From Candidatus Thorarchaeota archaeon (GTDB taxonomy: Archaea; Asgardarchaeota; Thorarchaeia; Thorarchaeales; Thorarchaeaceae): 64,000 nucleotides of DNA. How positions within the stretch are numbered: the first letter of the stretch is position 1; every line of letters starts with the position of its first letter. Below the pieces are notes generated by a model. It was not told the origin of the DNA and did no database searches. It was given only the letters and a program-made list of their open reading frames with translations. Shown in pieces: positions 34,965-43,556 of this stretch. The DNA is taken from contig JAOUFI010000005.1 in NCBI GenBank assembly GCA_029858305.1, positions 18,508-82,507 of the forward strand. The letters are read 5' to 3'. Position numbers and translations under genes: made by a program.

Positions 34965-36344
34965 ATGATTCTGGAATCTGACCTTCTTGTGATTGGGGGA
35001 GGACTGGCAGGGCTCGTAGCTGGCACTATTGCCACCGAATCTGGAGCATCTACAATTCTTCTTAGAAAAGGACAGAGCGCAACGGCATTCTCTTCGGGAG
35101 CCATAGATATCATTGGATACCTTCCTGATGCGGCTGAATCTATCTCAGACCCCTTAGAGGGCTTGACTGCGATAGCAGGACTATACCCGCTTCATCCCTA
35201 TGGTGTTGTGGGTTATGGAGATGATGTAGCCCCTGAAGAGGTTGTAGATGCGATTATCGGAAGAGTACGTGATACTGTTGTTTGGCTCAAGAACCACCTT
35301 CAAGGAACTATCGCTTCTGTTATGGGTGATTTCAATACGAATATCTATCCAATAACTATTCTTGGAACGACAAAACCGACTTGCCTGGTACAGGAAACAA
35401 TGAATCCCGGTGATGTTAATAAGCATGAAGAGAGTGTTCTTCTTTTTGCAGGTATTACTGGCTATCCGGATTTTAATCCCTCTGCTGCTGCAAAGACATA
35501 TCTTGAGGATAGAATGGCCTTGGGTCAACCACCCCATAAAATCGGTCATTGTATGACTCAGCTTATGCCATTTAGAAAATGCTTCAACATATCATCAATC
35601 GAGATTGCTCGACATTTAGACCACGCAGGTTCAATAGAAACGCTTGCTAAACAACTAGAACCGCATGTGAAACAAATCGGGGCAACTCATGTTGCCATTC
35701 CACCGGTTCTAGGTTTCCGTCATGCTCTGAAGAACAAACGTGAGTTAGAGAAATCAATCGGTGCTGAGGTTTTTGAACTACTAGGATTCCCGCCCTCAAT
35801 ACCTGGCCTTCGACTTCAACGAGCACTTGAGGAAGTCTATACAAAAGCTGGTGGAAAAATGTTGGTTGGGCATGAAGCAACATCATATACCAAAACAGGG
35901 CAAAAAATCAAGACGGTGGTAGCAAGAAGTCCACGGCGTGAAATTTCCATAGACACTAAAGCAGTCGTCCTAGCAACTGGCAAGTATATTGGCGGTGGGA
36001 TTGCTGGGGATGAGAAGGGACTCCGCGAAACAGTTTTTGACATTATGACCGTAACAGCAGACTATCACTCTGCAAAAGATATTCTTCCCTCAAAAGCGAC
36101 CAATCGATTAGAAATCAGTCCTATGGGGCAGCAACTCCAATGGTGTGGATTGAGTATTGACCCTCAATTCAGACCAATTCGTGAAGACGGTCTTGAATGG
36201 GCTGATAATGTCTTTGCAGCTGGAGCGGTATTGGCTGGATACAATTATTCGGTTGAAAAGAGTGGCTTGGGTGTAGCTTTGACAAGCGGATATAGCGCAG
36301 CAAAAAGTGCGATTAAGTGCATTAAGGGAGGTGGCGAGAATTGA
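34965..36344 (+). CDS. glpB: Anaerobic glycerol-3-phosphate dehydrogenase subunit B
   Basis: 459 residues; the second flavoprotein of the GlpABC complex. GGGLAGLVAGTIATESGASTILLRKGQSATAFSSGAIDIIGY is the GlpB N-terminus almost word for word, and the C-terminal VFAAGAVLAGYNYSVEKSGLGVALTSGYSAAKS is the family's FAD-closing segment. The ATG directly abuts the glpA stop, and its own end overlaps the glpC start by four bases. The presence of a full A-B-C set argues for a membrane- or quinone-linked dehydrogenase rather than the aerobic GlpD form. Confidence 0.87.
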   Translation: MILESDLLVIGGGLAGLVAGTIATESGASTILLRKGQSATAFSSGAIDIIGYLPDAAESISDPLEGLTAIAGLYPLHPYGVVGYGDDVAPEEVVDAIIGRVRDTVVWLKNHLQGTIASVMGDFNTNIYPITILGTTKPTCLVQETMNPGDVNKHEESVLLFAGITGYPDFNPSAAAKTYLEDRMALGQPPHKIGHCMTQLMPFRKCFNISSIEIARHLDHAGSIETLAKQLEPHVKQIGATHVAIPPVLGFRHALKNKRELEKSIGAEVFELLGFPPSIPGLRLQRALEEVYTKAGGKMLVGHEATSYTKTGQKIKTVVARSPRREISIDTKAVVLATGKYIGGGIAGDEKGLRETVFDIMTVTADYHSAKDILPSKATNRLEISPMGQQLQWCGLSIDPQFRPIREDGLEWADNVFAAGAVLAGYNYSVEKSGLGVALTSGYSAAKSAIKCIKGGGEN

Positions 36345-37576
36345 ACGAGGATGAAGCCTATGAATACGTAAAAAACACATTGAAGAAAGAGTTGATCACA
36401 CCCTATCACGCTGATGAACTAGAGATTGTGAAATCAGTAAGTTGTTGCATTAATTGTGGACTATGCATTAACCACTGCCCAGTTGTTGCAGCAATTGGAC
36501 TCGATCGTTTCAACGGTCCTAGAAGTATTGCAGTGGAACTATCGCGTTCACCTCCCGAATATTGGTCCACTGCAGATAAGATCTACTTATGCACAGGATG
36601 TGGTACATGCAGGGAGGTATGTCCAAAGAATGTAGACATTCCTGAAATCGTGAATCTAATCCGCGCGAGAATTTTCGAGCACCGACCCGACCTCGTTCCC
36701 AAGGGATTCATGCTGGTTAAGGAAATAATCGCAGAACATAATCTCGCCTTCGAACCCTGGGTTGACAGGGAAGAGAAAGCGGAGAGTCGTGATATGCGGC
36801 TTGAACGTTTGGGTCTCCCTCATATTCCTGATGTTGTAAAGAAAAATGCAGAGGTGCTTTTCTATCCTGGCTGCCAAGCTGAAGAACGCACTCAAGAGGT
36901 GCGTGAGGCCGCAAAGGTGATTCTTGACTTGTTTGCTGTAGATTTTACAGTCTTGGATGAATTTTCTTGTTGCAGTCTTCCATCACATCTAATGGGTGAT
37001 GAAGATTCTGCAAGGAATCTTGCAAAGCAACTGAAGAAGAAGGTCAAGAAGCTTGGAGTGAAGAAAGTCGTAACAACATGTGCAGGGTGCACCTCCAATC
37101 TTGCTGATCTTGCTGAACGTGATAATTGGGGTACTCCTACTTATCATCTGCTTGAGTTTCTCGCCGAGGAAATTGGTTTTGATAGGATAAAACAAGCATT
37201 GAAAGAGCAAACTCCCTCGCAGTCTGTTCATGTTTCAGTACATGATCCTTGCCACCTTATTCGTCACACCTCACGACGGATAATGGATTATGCGATGGAT
37301 ATTCTTTCCCTCATGCCTGGAGTGAAGGTCACTGAATCTATAACTCATGATTCATGTTGTGGCGGAGGCGGGATGGTTTCCTATCATTCCAGAGATGTTG
37401 CTGATGCAGTCGTAAAGGAGAACCTCATTTCCTTGGAAGAAACTGGGGCAGAACGACTTGTTACGCCCTGTCCTCTCTGTACAGCACAGATAGAAAGCAA
37501 TCTTTTCAAGAGTGGTAGCTCAATAGAGGTTGACGATCTTACTGTGTTCCTTGCACAGAGATTCTCCAAGGAGTGA
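36341..37576 (+). CDS. glpC: Anaerobic G3P dehydrogenase subunit C (HdrD-like CCG protein)
   Basis: 411 residues; the electron-transfer subunit. Two [4Fe-4S] motifs lie near the N-terminus: CCINCGLCINHCP and CTGCGTCREVCPKN. Two CCG (cysteine-rich) domains follow, with FYPGCQ, CCSLPS, TTCAGC in the first and HDPCHL, DSCCGGGGM, TPCPLC in the second. Heterodisulfide reductase HdrD shares this plan. It starts with TTG in the glpB end (4-base overlap) and is followed by the FAD oxidase. It may pass electrons to menaquinone or to a thiol partner. Confidence 0.87.
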   Translation: MNEDEAYEYVKNTLKKELITPYHADELEIVKSVSCCINCGLCINHCPVVAAIGLDRFNGPRSIAVELSRSPPEYWSTADKIYLCTGCGTCREVCPKNVDIPEIVNLIRARIFEHRPDLVPKGFMLVKEIIAEHNLAFEPWVDREEKAESRDMRLERLGLPHIPDVVKKNAEVLFYPGCQAEERTQEVREAAKVILDLFAVDFTVLDEFSCCSLPSHLMGDEDSARNLAKQLKKKVKKLGVKKVVTTCAGCTSNLADLAERDNWGTPTYHLLEFLAEEIGFDRIKQALKEQTPSQSVHVSVHDPCHLIRHTSRRIMDYAMDILSLMPGVKVTESITHDSCCGGGGMVSYHSRDVADAVVKENLISLEETGAERLVTPCPLCTAQIESNLFKSGSSIEVDDLTVFLAQRFSKE

Positions 37577-37584
37577 GCGTAGCT

Positions 37585-39012
37585 ATGCTCGACTCGAAGA
37601 TAATGAAGAAGCTCTACAAGCGTATGGTTTCAATAGTTGGAACGGACTATGTTCACCAGCAAGAAACTGATAGAGTCCTCAATGCTCATGATGCCTGGCC
37701 TCTCAGCGAAGCCAAGTTGCGTTCAGGAGAAATGCTTCCTCTTGCTGATATGGTGGTTTTTCCATCATCAAGAGAGGAAGTATCTGCAATTCTGATAGCT
37801 GCCAATGAGATGGAGATTCCCATTACTCCAGTTGGTGGGGGAGCTGGAACTTGTGGAGGTACATTGCCCATTTACGGTGGTATTCAGCTTGATCTAAAGC
37901 GTATGTCCAAGATTTATGACATTGATGATCAGTCTATGACCATTAGAGCTCAAGCTGGAGTAGTAGGGATTGACCTTGAAGAAACTGCGAACAGACATGG
38001 CTATACATTGGGTCACACACCAACTTCGCTAAGAGCATCTAATCTCGGTGGATTCATCGCTACCCGTTCCGGAGGTTCCATGTCGTCGTTGTACGGAAAA
38101 ATAGAGGACCTAACACTAGGGCTTGAAGTTGTTTTGCCCAATGGTTCAATCATAGAATGTAAGTCGGTCCCAAGACATTCTGTCGGACCAGATCTTCGCC
38201 AGCTATTCATAGGATCCGAAGGTACACTAGGTGTCATCACTGAGGCAACGCTGCGGCTTTTCCTACTTCCTGAGGAGCGTCGTTTCAGAAGCTTTAGTTT
38301 TCCTGATGTGCACAGCGGTCTTGAAGCAATCCGAAATATCTTCAGGGTTGGTATCCATCCATCTATCGCAAGACTCTATGACCCTGAAGATGCCGCTATG
38401 AGCTTTTCAATGCATTTTGAGTTTGAAGAAGGCTACTGTATCCTACTCCTGGGATTCGATGGCGATTTAACTCATGTCGACCTTGATGACGGCAAATCTG
38501 CTGAGATCTGCATGACTCTTGGTGGTGTAGATTTAGGTGAAGGTCCATCCAAGAGATGGTGGGAGCACAGGTATGATATGTACTATCCCACTCGCCTAAC
38601 AACATCCGGTTATGCTATCGGTGACACTATTGATATTGTTGCAACATATGACAAGCTTGAGAATGTCTATCACTCCATGAAGAAGGCTATGGAAGCAACA
38701 GGTGCCATCGTCATGTCTCACTTCTCGCATATGTATCAAAACGGGGGTAGTATCTATATGATCTTCTTCACATCCCAACCTGATGCTGAAACTGCTTGGG
38801 CGATGTACAAGAAGATTTGGGATGAAGGTGTGGCAGCCTGTCTTAAAGAGGGTGGAACAATGAGCCATCAACATGGAGTGGGTCTGTCGAGAAGCACTTA
38901 TACCGAAGATGAGTTGGGTTCAGCTTTTCAAGTACTCAAGAAGGTAAAAGAAATCCTTGATCCAAAGGGAATAATGAATCCCGGAAAGCTTGGTTTGGGG
39001 GTACGTGAATGA
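37585..39012 (+). CDS. FAD-linked oxidase, alkyl-DHAP-synthase-like (or GlcD-like)
   Basis: 475 residues from ATG 37585 (AAGGAG 11 bases upstream; the track uses GTG 37573). VAO/PCMH-type FAD domain: PVGGGAGTCGG, GGFIATRSGGSMSSLYGKIEDLTLGLEVV and GSEGTLGVITEATLRL. Several stretches read like alkyl-dihydroxyacetonephosphate synthase: SHFSHMYQNGGSIYMIFF, where the synthase keeps a tyrosine, and SHQHGVGLSRS, where it has SHHHGVG. That enzyme swaps the acyl group of acyl-DHAP for a fatty alcohol to make an ether lipid. The alternative is a D-lactate/glycolate-type dehydrogenase with the next gene as its CCG partner. It overlaps both neighbours in the operon. Confidence 0.75.
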   Translation: MLDSKIMKKLYKRMVSIVGTDYVHQQETDRVLNAHDAWPLSEAKLRSGEMLPLADMVVFPSSREEVSAILIAANEMEIPITPVGGGAGTCGGTLPIYGGIQLDLKRMSKIYDIDDQSMTIRAQAGVVGIDLEETANRHGYTLGHTPTSLRASNLGGFIATRSGGSMSSLYGKIEDLTLGLEVVLPNGSIIECKSVPRHSVGPDLRQLFIGSEGTLGVITEATLRLFLLPEERRFRSFSFPDVHSGLEAIRNIFRVGIHPSIARLYDPEDAAMSFSMHFEFEEGYCILLLGFDGDLTHVDLDDGKSAEICMTLGGVDLGEGPSKRWWEHRYDMYYPTRLTTSGYAIGDTIDIVATYDKLENVYHSMKKAMEATGAIVMSHFSHMYQNGGSIYMIFFTSQPDAETAWAMYKKIWDEGVAACLKEGGTMSHQHGVGLSRSTYTEDELGSAFQVLKKVKEILDPKGIMNPGKLGLGVRE

Positions 39013-40145
39013 TATTTGATGAAACTCATACTGAGCAAATCCGGATGTGCGCAGCTTGTCCCAAGATGTGCCGTCATGTATGCCCAACTTTCTTTGCTTG
39101 GCGATCAGACTCTCCTACACCACACGGTCGAGCACTCCTTATTCACCAGGCAATCATTGGCACACGTGAGATAGATGAACGTGGTGTTGAAGTCCTTTTT
39201 CAGTGTTTAGAATGCAGTCACTGTCTTACATGGTGCAAACCTGAGATTGATATTGCTACCATTGTTGAAGAACAACGGAAAGCGCTAGTGGCTGAAGAAC
39301 GACGCCCAAAGGGCTTAGTTGAGATGGCTCAAGCCATTAGACAATTTCATAATCCCTATTCGGAACCTCATATGTCACGAAATAATTGGTTGCCTATCAA
39401 GAAGAAGAAAGGAGGGAAATCATTGTTCTACTTCATCGGATGCACTGCGGCATACAGAGAGCAGGAGATTGCCTCCAGCACAGTAGACCTTCTTGAATCT
39501 TTAGGCTATCGGATTTCTATAGGAAATGGGTCATCGGATGAATGGTGCTGTGGGTCTCCCCTCTTTCGAACTGGAGATGTGGAACTTGGTCTTGAACAGG
39601 CGCGTCACAACGCTCAGATGCTCAATGAGATGAATGTTGATGAGATAATCGTGACTTGTCCTGGATGTTTCCGAGCTTTGTCGAAAGACTATCCAGAACA
39701 TGGCTTAATTCTGAATAAACCAGTTCGTCATATCAGCCAACTGCTTAATGATATTAAAGACAATCTACCAGCCATCGATTTTATGGGAAAAATAACATAT
39801 CATGATCCCTGTCATCTTGGCCGACACTCCAAGATCTATGATGAACCTAGAAATGTAATCAAGCAAGTCTCGAATTCCAATCTGAACGAGATGGAACGAA
39901 CAAGGGACAATGCAATGTGCTGTGGTAATGGTGCAGGATTAAGAACTCTCTTTCCTGAGCATGCCAAGAAGATTGGAATGGAACGAGTTCAACAAGCCAA
40001 ACAATCCGGTGCAAGTATTCTTGTCACAGCATGTCCCTTTTGCAAGAATATGCTCCAATCGCAGTCAGGAAACGATTTGATTGTCCTAGATTTGCCTGAG
40101 TTAGTCCTCCAAGCAAAAAGAGGCCGCAAGGTTAAGACACATTAA
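39009..40145 (+). CDS. CCG-domain iron-sulfur protein (GlcF/HdrD-like)
   Basis: 378 residues. N-terminal iron-sulfur motifs are CAACPKMCRHVCP, with unusual C-x2-C-x3-C-x3-C spacing, and CLECSHCLTWCKP. Two CCG domains follow (FYFIGCTAAYREQE, WCCGSPLF, VTCPGC; then HDPCHLGRHS, AMCCGNGAGL, TACPFC). It should relay electrons from the FAD oxidase whose stop overlaps its ATG by four bases, as GlcF does for GlcD. It closes the glp operon. A second such protein beside GlpC suggests two FAD/iron-sulfur pairs feeding a common acceptor. Confidence 0.85.
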   Translation: MIFDETHTEQIRMCAACPKMCRHVCPTFFAWRSDSPTPHGRALLIHQAIIGTREIDERGVEVLFQCLECSHCLTWCKPEIDIATIVEEQRKALVAEERRPKGLVEMAQAIRQFHNPYSEPHMSRNNWLPIKKKKGGKSLFYFIGCTAAYREQEIASSTVDLLESLGYRISIGNGSSDEWCCGSPLFRTGDVELGLEQARHNAQMLNEMNVDEIIVTCPGCFRALSKDYPEHGLILNKPVRHISQLLNDIKDNLPAIDFMGKITYHDPCHLGRHSKIYDEPRNVIKQVSNSNLNEMERTRDNAMCCGNGAGLRTLFPEHAKKIGMERVQQAKQSGASILVTACPFCKNMLQSQSGNDLIVLDLPELVLQAKRGRKVKTH

Positions 40146-40174
40146 GCTTAATCTTCCAAAGAATTTGGACGACA

Positions 40175-41293
40175 ATGAACACCGAAGAAATACTCCAACT
40201 CAAGGTTCGACTACTTACAGAGGGTGCTCGAATACCAGAAGGAGAGTGGAAGGGACGACGGGGTGGTGCTGGACCAGTAGGAGGACGCTATTTCTTCCTC
40301 CCGAATGGTCGCATTTGTGGTGTCCCTATTCGAACCGGGAAACAAGCTGATCTTTTTCGTTCAGCCAGTCTTGAGCCTACGAATAATCCAAAGGTATGGC
40401 TTTATGATGGATCAACTGAATTATCTGAGGTTCCACGACCAAAATTCTATGATATGAAGACTGCAAATGGAATACCATACAGTAGTATTGCTCTTCTCCA
40501 CGGAGAAAGAACTCTTGCTACAACAGTCTACCAAGCTTGTCGATACTGGACTCAAGGAAGTCAATGCAAATTCTGTACAATTCCTCTATCACATCGAGTA
40601 GGAGACACAGTATTAGAAAAGACTCCTGAAGATGTTGCAGAAGTTGTCCTTGCAGCACTAAATGATGACTACATCGATGATGTTCTTCTCACAACCGGGA
40701 CTCCGGATTCTCCGGACATGGGTATTGAGAAACTTATCAATACAATTACTGCTATACGGAAAGTGAGCAATATCCCTATTGCGGTGCAGTTTGAGCCTCC
40801 TGTTGCTACAAGTGTAATTAAACAAGTAGCAGAAGCTGGAGCTAATGCGGTGGGGATACATATCGAAAGCGCTGATGAACCAATTCGTGAGGAAATGTGC
40901 CCCGGAAAATATGAATATGGCTCTCTTGATTTGTATAAGCAAAGCTGGAAATTTGCTCTGAAGTATTTTGAAAAAGGCCACGTTAGCACTTTTATTCTGC
41001 ATGGTCTTGGTGAAGATGTGCAGAAGACTCTGAATCTAGCTGAAGAGTTATCGCGCATCGGTGTTATGCCTATTGTGGCTCCAGTTCGCCCTTCACAAGG
41101 GAGCCAATTAGCAGATTACATTCCTACATATGTCGGAAACTTGTCTTCCTCAGTTGCTTTCTACAAGAGTCTAGGGACTATACTCTTCAAGCACGGATTG
41201 AATCCGAAGGAAACTAAGGGTGGCTGTCACAAATGTGGCGGCTGCACACCCATTCAAGAAGCATATGACTGGGCTGCAGCACAGAAGTTATAG
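40175..41293 (+). CDS. Radical SAM protein, MSMEG_0568-like
   Basis: 372 residues. The radical-SAM cluster is unusually spaced: ACRYWTQGSQCKFC, that is C-x8-C-x2-C. GGAGPVGGRYFFL near residue 30, PRPKFYDMKTANGIPYSSIALLHG, TTGTPDSPDMG and AVQFEPP are what I recall of the MSMEG_0568 family. A C-terminal cysteine group (GCHKCGGCTP) may hold a second cluster. In bacteria that family often neighbours a GNAT protein, and here a GNAT gene follows 29 bases after the stop. The product is unknown. The assignment is from memory and should be tested. Confidence 0.75.
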   Translation: MNTEEILQLKVRLLTEGARIPEGEWKGRRGGAGPVGGRYFFLPNGRICGVPIRTGKQADLFRSASLEPTNNPKVWLYDGSTELSEVPRPKFYDMKTANGIPYSSIALLHGERTLATTVYQACRYWTQGSQCKFCTIPLSHRVGDTVLEKTPEDVAEVVLAALNDDYIDDVLLTTGTPDSPDMGIEKLINTITAIRKVSNIPIAVQFEPPVATSVIKQVAEAGANAVGIHIESADEPIREEMCPGKYEYGSLDLYKQSWKFALKYFEKGHVSTFILHGLGEDVQKTLNLAEELSRIGVMPIVAPVRPSQGSQLADYIPTYVGNLSSSVAFYKSLGTILFKHGLNPKETKGGCHKCGGCTPIQEAYDWAAAQKL

Positions 41294-41322
41294 CAGTGCT
41301 AAACCTCCTCTGGTTGATTAAC

Positions 41323-41814
41323 ATGTCTGATATACCTGCTGAAGAAATTCGTATCGTTGAATTCACCGAAGAAGACGCAGAAGAGATCTCAGAGTTGCTT
41401 CGTCAGGTTTGGCCTCTTGCAACTGATTATCCTGAGCATTGGAGAAAGAAACGCATGTACACTCCTGAGCAGATTATACAGGACATGAGATCTGGTTATC
41501 ATTACTTTGGGAGTCGATTGCAGGGAAAAATTGTGGGATTGTACAAGGCTATTATTACTGAAAAGGGACTCTATGGCGAACATCAAACTGTGCGTCCTGA
41601 ATGTAGAAGTTCGGGCTTGGCATCTGCGATGTATATCCAATTTGCTGAGTATGGCAGAGAGCACAAGTGCACACGAAACTACTGCAATGTACTTGTTGGT
41701 CAAGAGATTGGGGAGCGGCTAATGAAAAAATTTGGATTTACTGCATGGGGAGATCCATATGAACAAGCTGAAGGGATGTTGGTACAAATGTATGAACGTT
41801 CGCTGATAGATTGA
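41323..41814 (+). CDS. GNAT N-acetyltransferase
   Basis: About 163 residues from ATG 41323 (the track starts nine codons earlier at TTG). GNAT features are IRIVEFTEEDAEEISELLRQVWP, GKIVGLYKAIITEKGLYGEHQTVRPECRSSGLASAMYIQFAEYG (acetyl-CoA loop RSSGLA) and LMKKFGFTAWGDPYEQ. The canonical Q/RxxGxG/A is softened to RSSGLA. It follows the radical SAM gene on the same strand and may act on its product. Confidence 0.8.
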   Translation: MSDIPAEEIRIVEFTEEDAEEISELLRQVWPLATDYPEHWRKKRMYTPEQIIQDMRSGYHYFGSRLQGKIVGLYKAIITEKGLYGEHQTVRPECRSSGLASAMYIQFAEYGREHKCTRNYCNVLVGQEIGERLMKKFGFTAWGDPYEQAEGMLVQMYERSLID

Positions 41815-41887
41815 ATTTTGCGATTCCGAAAGACCTTTAGACTCCTCATTAAGTCCACTCGTCGCTCAATCAACATGAGGTGTCATT

Positions 41888-43555
41888 ATGGAAGTTTTCC
41901 CAATTCTCGTTGATGGCGAAGAAGTTGACACTGGAAAGTACAGCATCTTTCCTGATATGGAGAAGGTGACTCAAGATCCAGGCCTTGCTATAGCACTTCA
42001 GATGCAGAGTGCATCCTCATTCTCGCGTTTTGTTTTTTCAAAGATACCAAGCATGATACCAACAAGCACTCCAGAGTTGAGATTTCTGAGAGAATACCGA
42101 AAATATCATGGAGTGCCAAAGTACTCGAAGGATGAACTTGATGAAGTTGCATTTGCGAAAGTTTCTATCGCGCGCGAAGAAGACATTGAACGAGCTATAA
42201 GCGCAGGCACTAGAGACCACCAGAAATTGTTCAACCCATTCAAGATAAAGGACATGGGTGCAACCTTGGATGAACGAGCAGATGCAACATATGAAGCTGG
42301 TTTGGCACTGAAGAAAAGCTGGGAGGCTGTTCGGGACATCTCAATCAAAGAAGGAGTTCCACTTGGAACATTGAAGTGGACTTGGGAACTCTTCGAACCT
42401 TCTGCATACCGAAAGTCTGTTGATGAATGGGGACATCTACTTGATGTAATTGAGGATCCTGGTCTTGACGGGGGCAAGAATTATCGATTTAGAGAGCCTT
42501 TTGGAATTTCTTGCCTGTTTACACCCTACAATTCTCCAATTGCTTTGGGAATTCTATCTATTACATCATCGATTTTAGCTGGAAATTCGACCATACTAAA
42601 ACCTCCAAATAAAGTACCCTTGAGTACTATCCTTTTGGGCCGCATATATCTGAAAACGTTTCTTGAACGAGGATTGCCAACATCTATACTGCAACTACTA
42701 ACAGGAGCTGGAACGCACATGATGAAGCGTTTCATGGCTGATTCACGTGTTGGAGCTATTGTTTGGTATGGCGATAGTGATACTGGAATTAACCTGTGGT
42801 CCGAAGCAGTTTCCAAAAGAATCCAGATGGCTCCTGAATTAGCAGGCAGTGATGCCTGTCTTGTTTGGGGGAGTGATGTTGATTTAGAAAGAGCAGCAGA
42901 TATCATTGTTAGAGGTCGATACCTAGGTAGTGGTCAAGCTTGCATGGCAGTGAAGCGGTTACTCGTTGCAGAATCCCTTCATGACGAATTGGTTCGATTG
43001 ATTGTTGAGGAATCTGAAAAACTCAAAGTTGGTCTACCCTCAAATCCAAATGTAACCCTTCCCCCACTCGGTTTCAATTCGCTCTACCTTCTTATCGATC
43101 AAATTGAAGAAGCTCGAGCAAAAGGTGCGAAGATTGAAACTGGCGGATATCGGGTTAATTACCTTGATGAACCTGATCCTGTCGGGATCTTCTACAAACC
43201 CACTGTCTTGACAAACATAAAATTGGATATGCGACTTATGCAAGAAGAAGTGTTTGCACCAGCATTGCCTGTATATCCTGTCAAAAGTATTGACCAAGCT
43301 TTAGAGATTGCCAACAGTTCGCGGTACGGTCTCAGATCTTCAGTGATTACTGATGACATTAAGATACGTCAAAAATGGATTAAGGAAATTCAATCTGCTG
43401 GAGTAGGCATGGGTGATGATCATGTATATTTTGATCCTTACATGCCACATCTGGGGGGATACAAGGATTCTGGAATTATTGGTGGAAAATACTTTACAGA
43501 AATGCTTACTCGAATGAAGTATGTTCATGCTGGACCTGGCTCAGACTTCTTATAA
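41888..43555 (+). CDS. Aldehyde dehydrogenase family protein
   Basis: 555 residues; oxidises an aldehyde to acid with NAD(P). The catalytic cysteine is in GSGQACMAVKRLLV, the general-base glutamate in APELAGSDACLVWG, and NAD-contacting ILKPPNKVPLS and QEEVFAPALPVYPVKSIDQA are visible. It is about 70-80 residues longer than usual, because of an N-terminal extension up to about residue 80 (SSFSRFVFSKIPSMIPTSTPE). The ATG follows CAACATGAGGTGTCATT, with a possible AGGTG site. A 72-base gap separates it from the GNAT gene, and the methyltransferase gene starts one base after its stop. Confidence 0.88.
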   Translation: MEVFPILVDGEEVDTGKYSIFPDMEKVTQDPGLAIALQMQSASSFSRFVFSKIPSMIPTSTPELRFLREYRKYHGVPKYSKDELDEVAFAKVSIAREEDIERAISAGTRDHQKLFNPFKIKDMGATLDERADATYEAGLALKKSWEAVRDISIKEGVPLGTLKWTWELFEPSAYRKSVDEWGHLLDVIEDPGLDGGKNYRFREPFGISCLFTPYNSPIALGILSITSSILAGNSTILKPPNKVPLSTILLGRIYLKTFLERGLPTSILQLLTGAGTHMMKRFMADSRVGAIVWYGDSDTGINLWSEAVSKRIQMAPELAGSDACLVWGSDVDLERAADIIVRGRYLGSGQACMAVKRLLVAESLHDELVRLIVEESEKLKVGLPSNPNVTLPPLGFNSLYLLIDQIEEARAKGAKIETGGYRVNYLDEPDPVGIFYKPTVLTNIKLDMRLMQEEVFAPALPVYPVKSIDQALEIANSSRYGLRSSVITDDIKIRQKWIKEIQSAGVGMGDDHVYFDPYMPHLGGYKDSGIIGGKYFTEMLTRMKYVHAGPGSDFL

Positions 43556-43556
43556 C

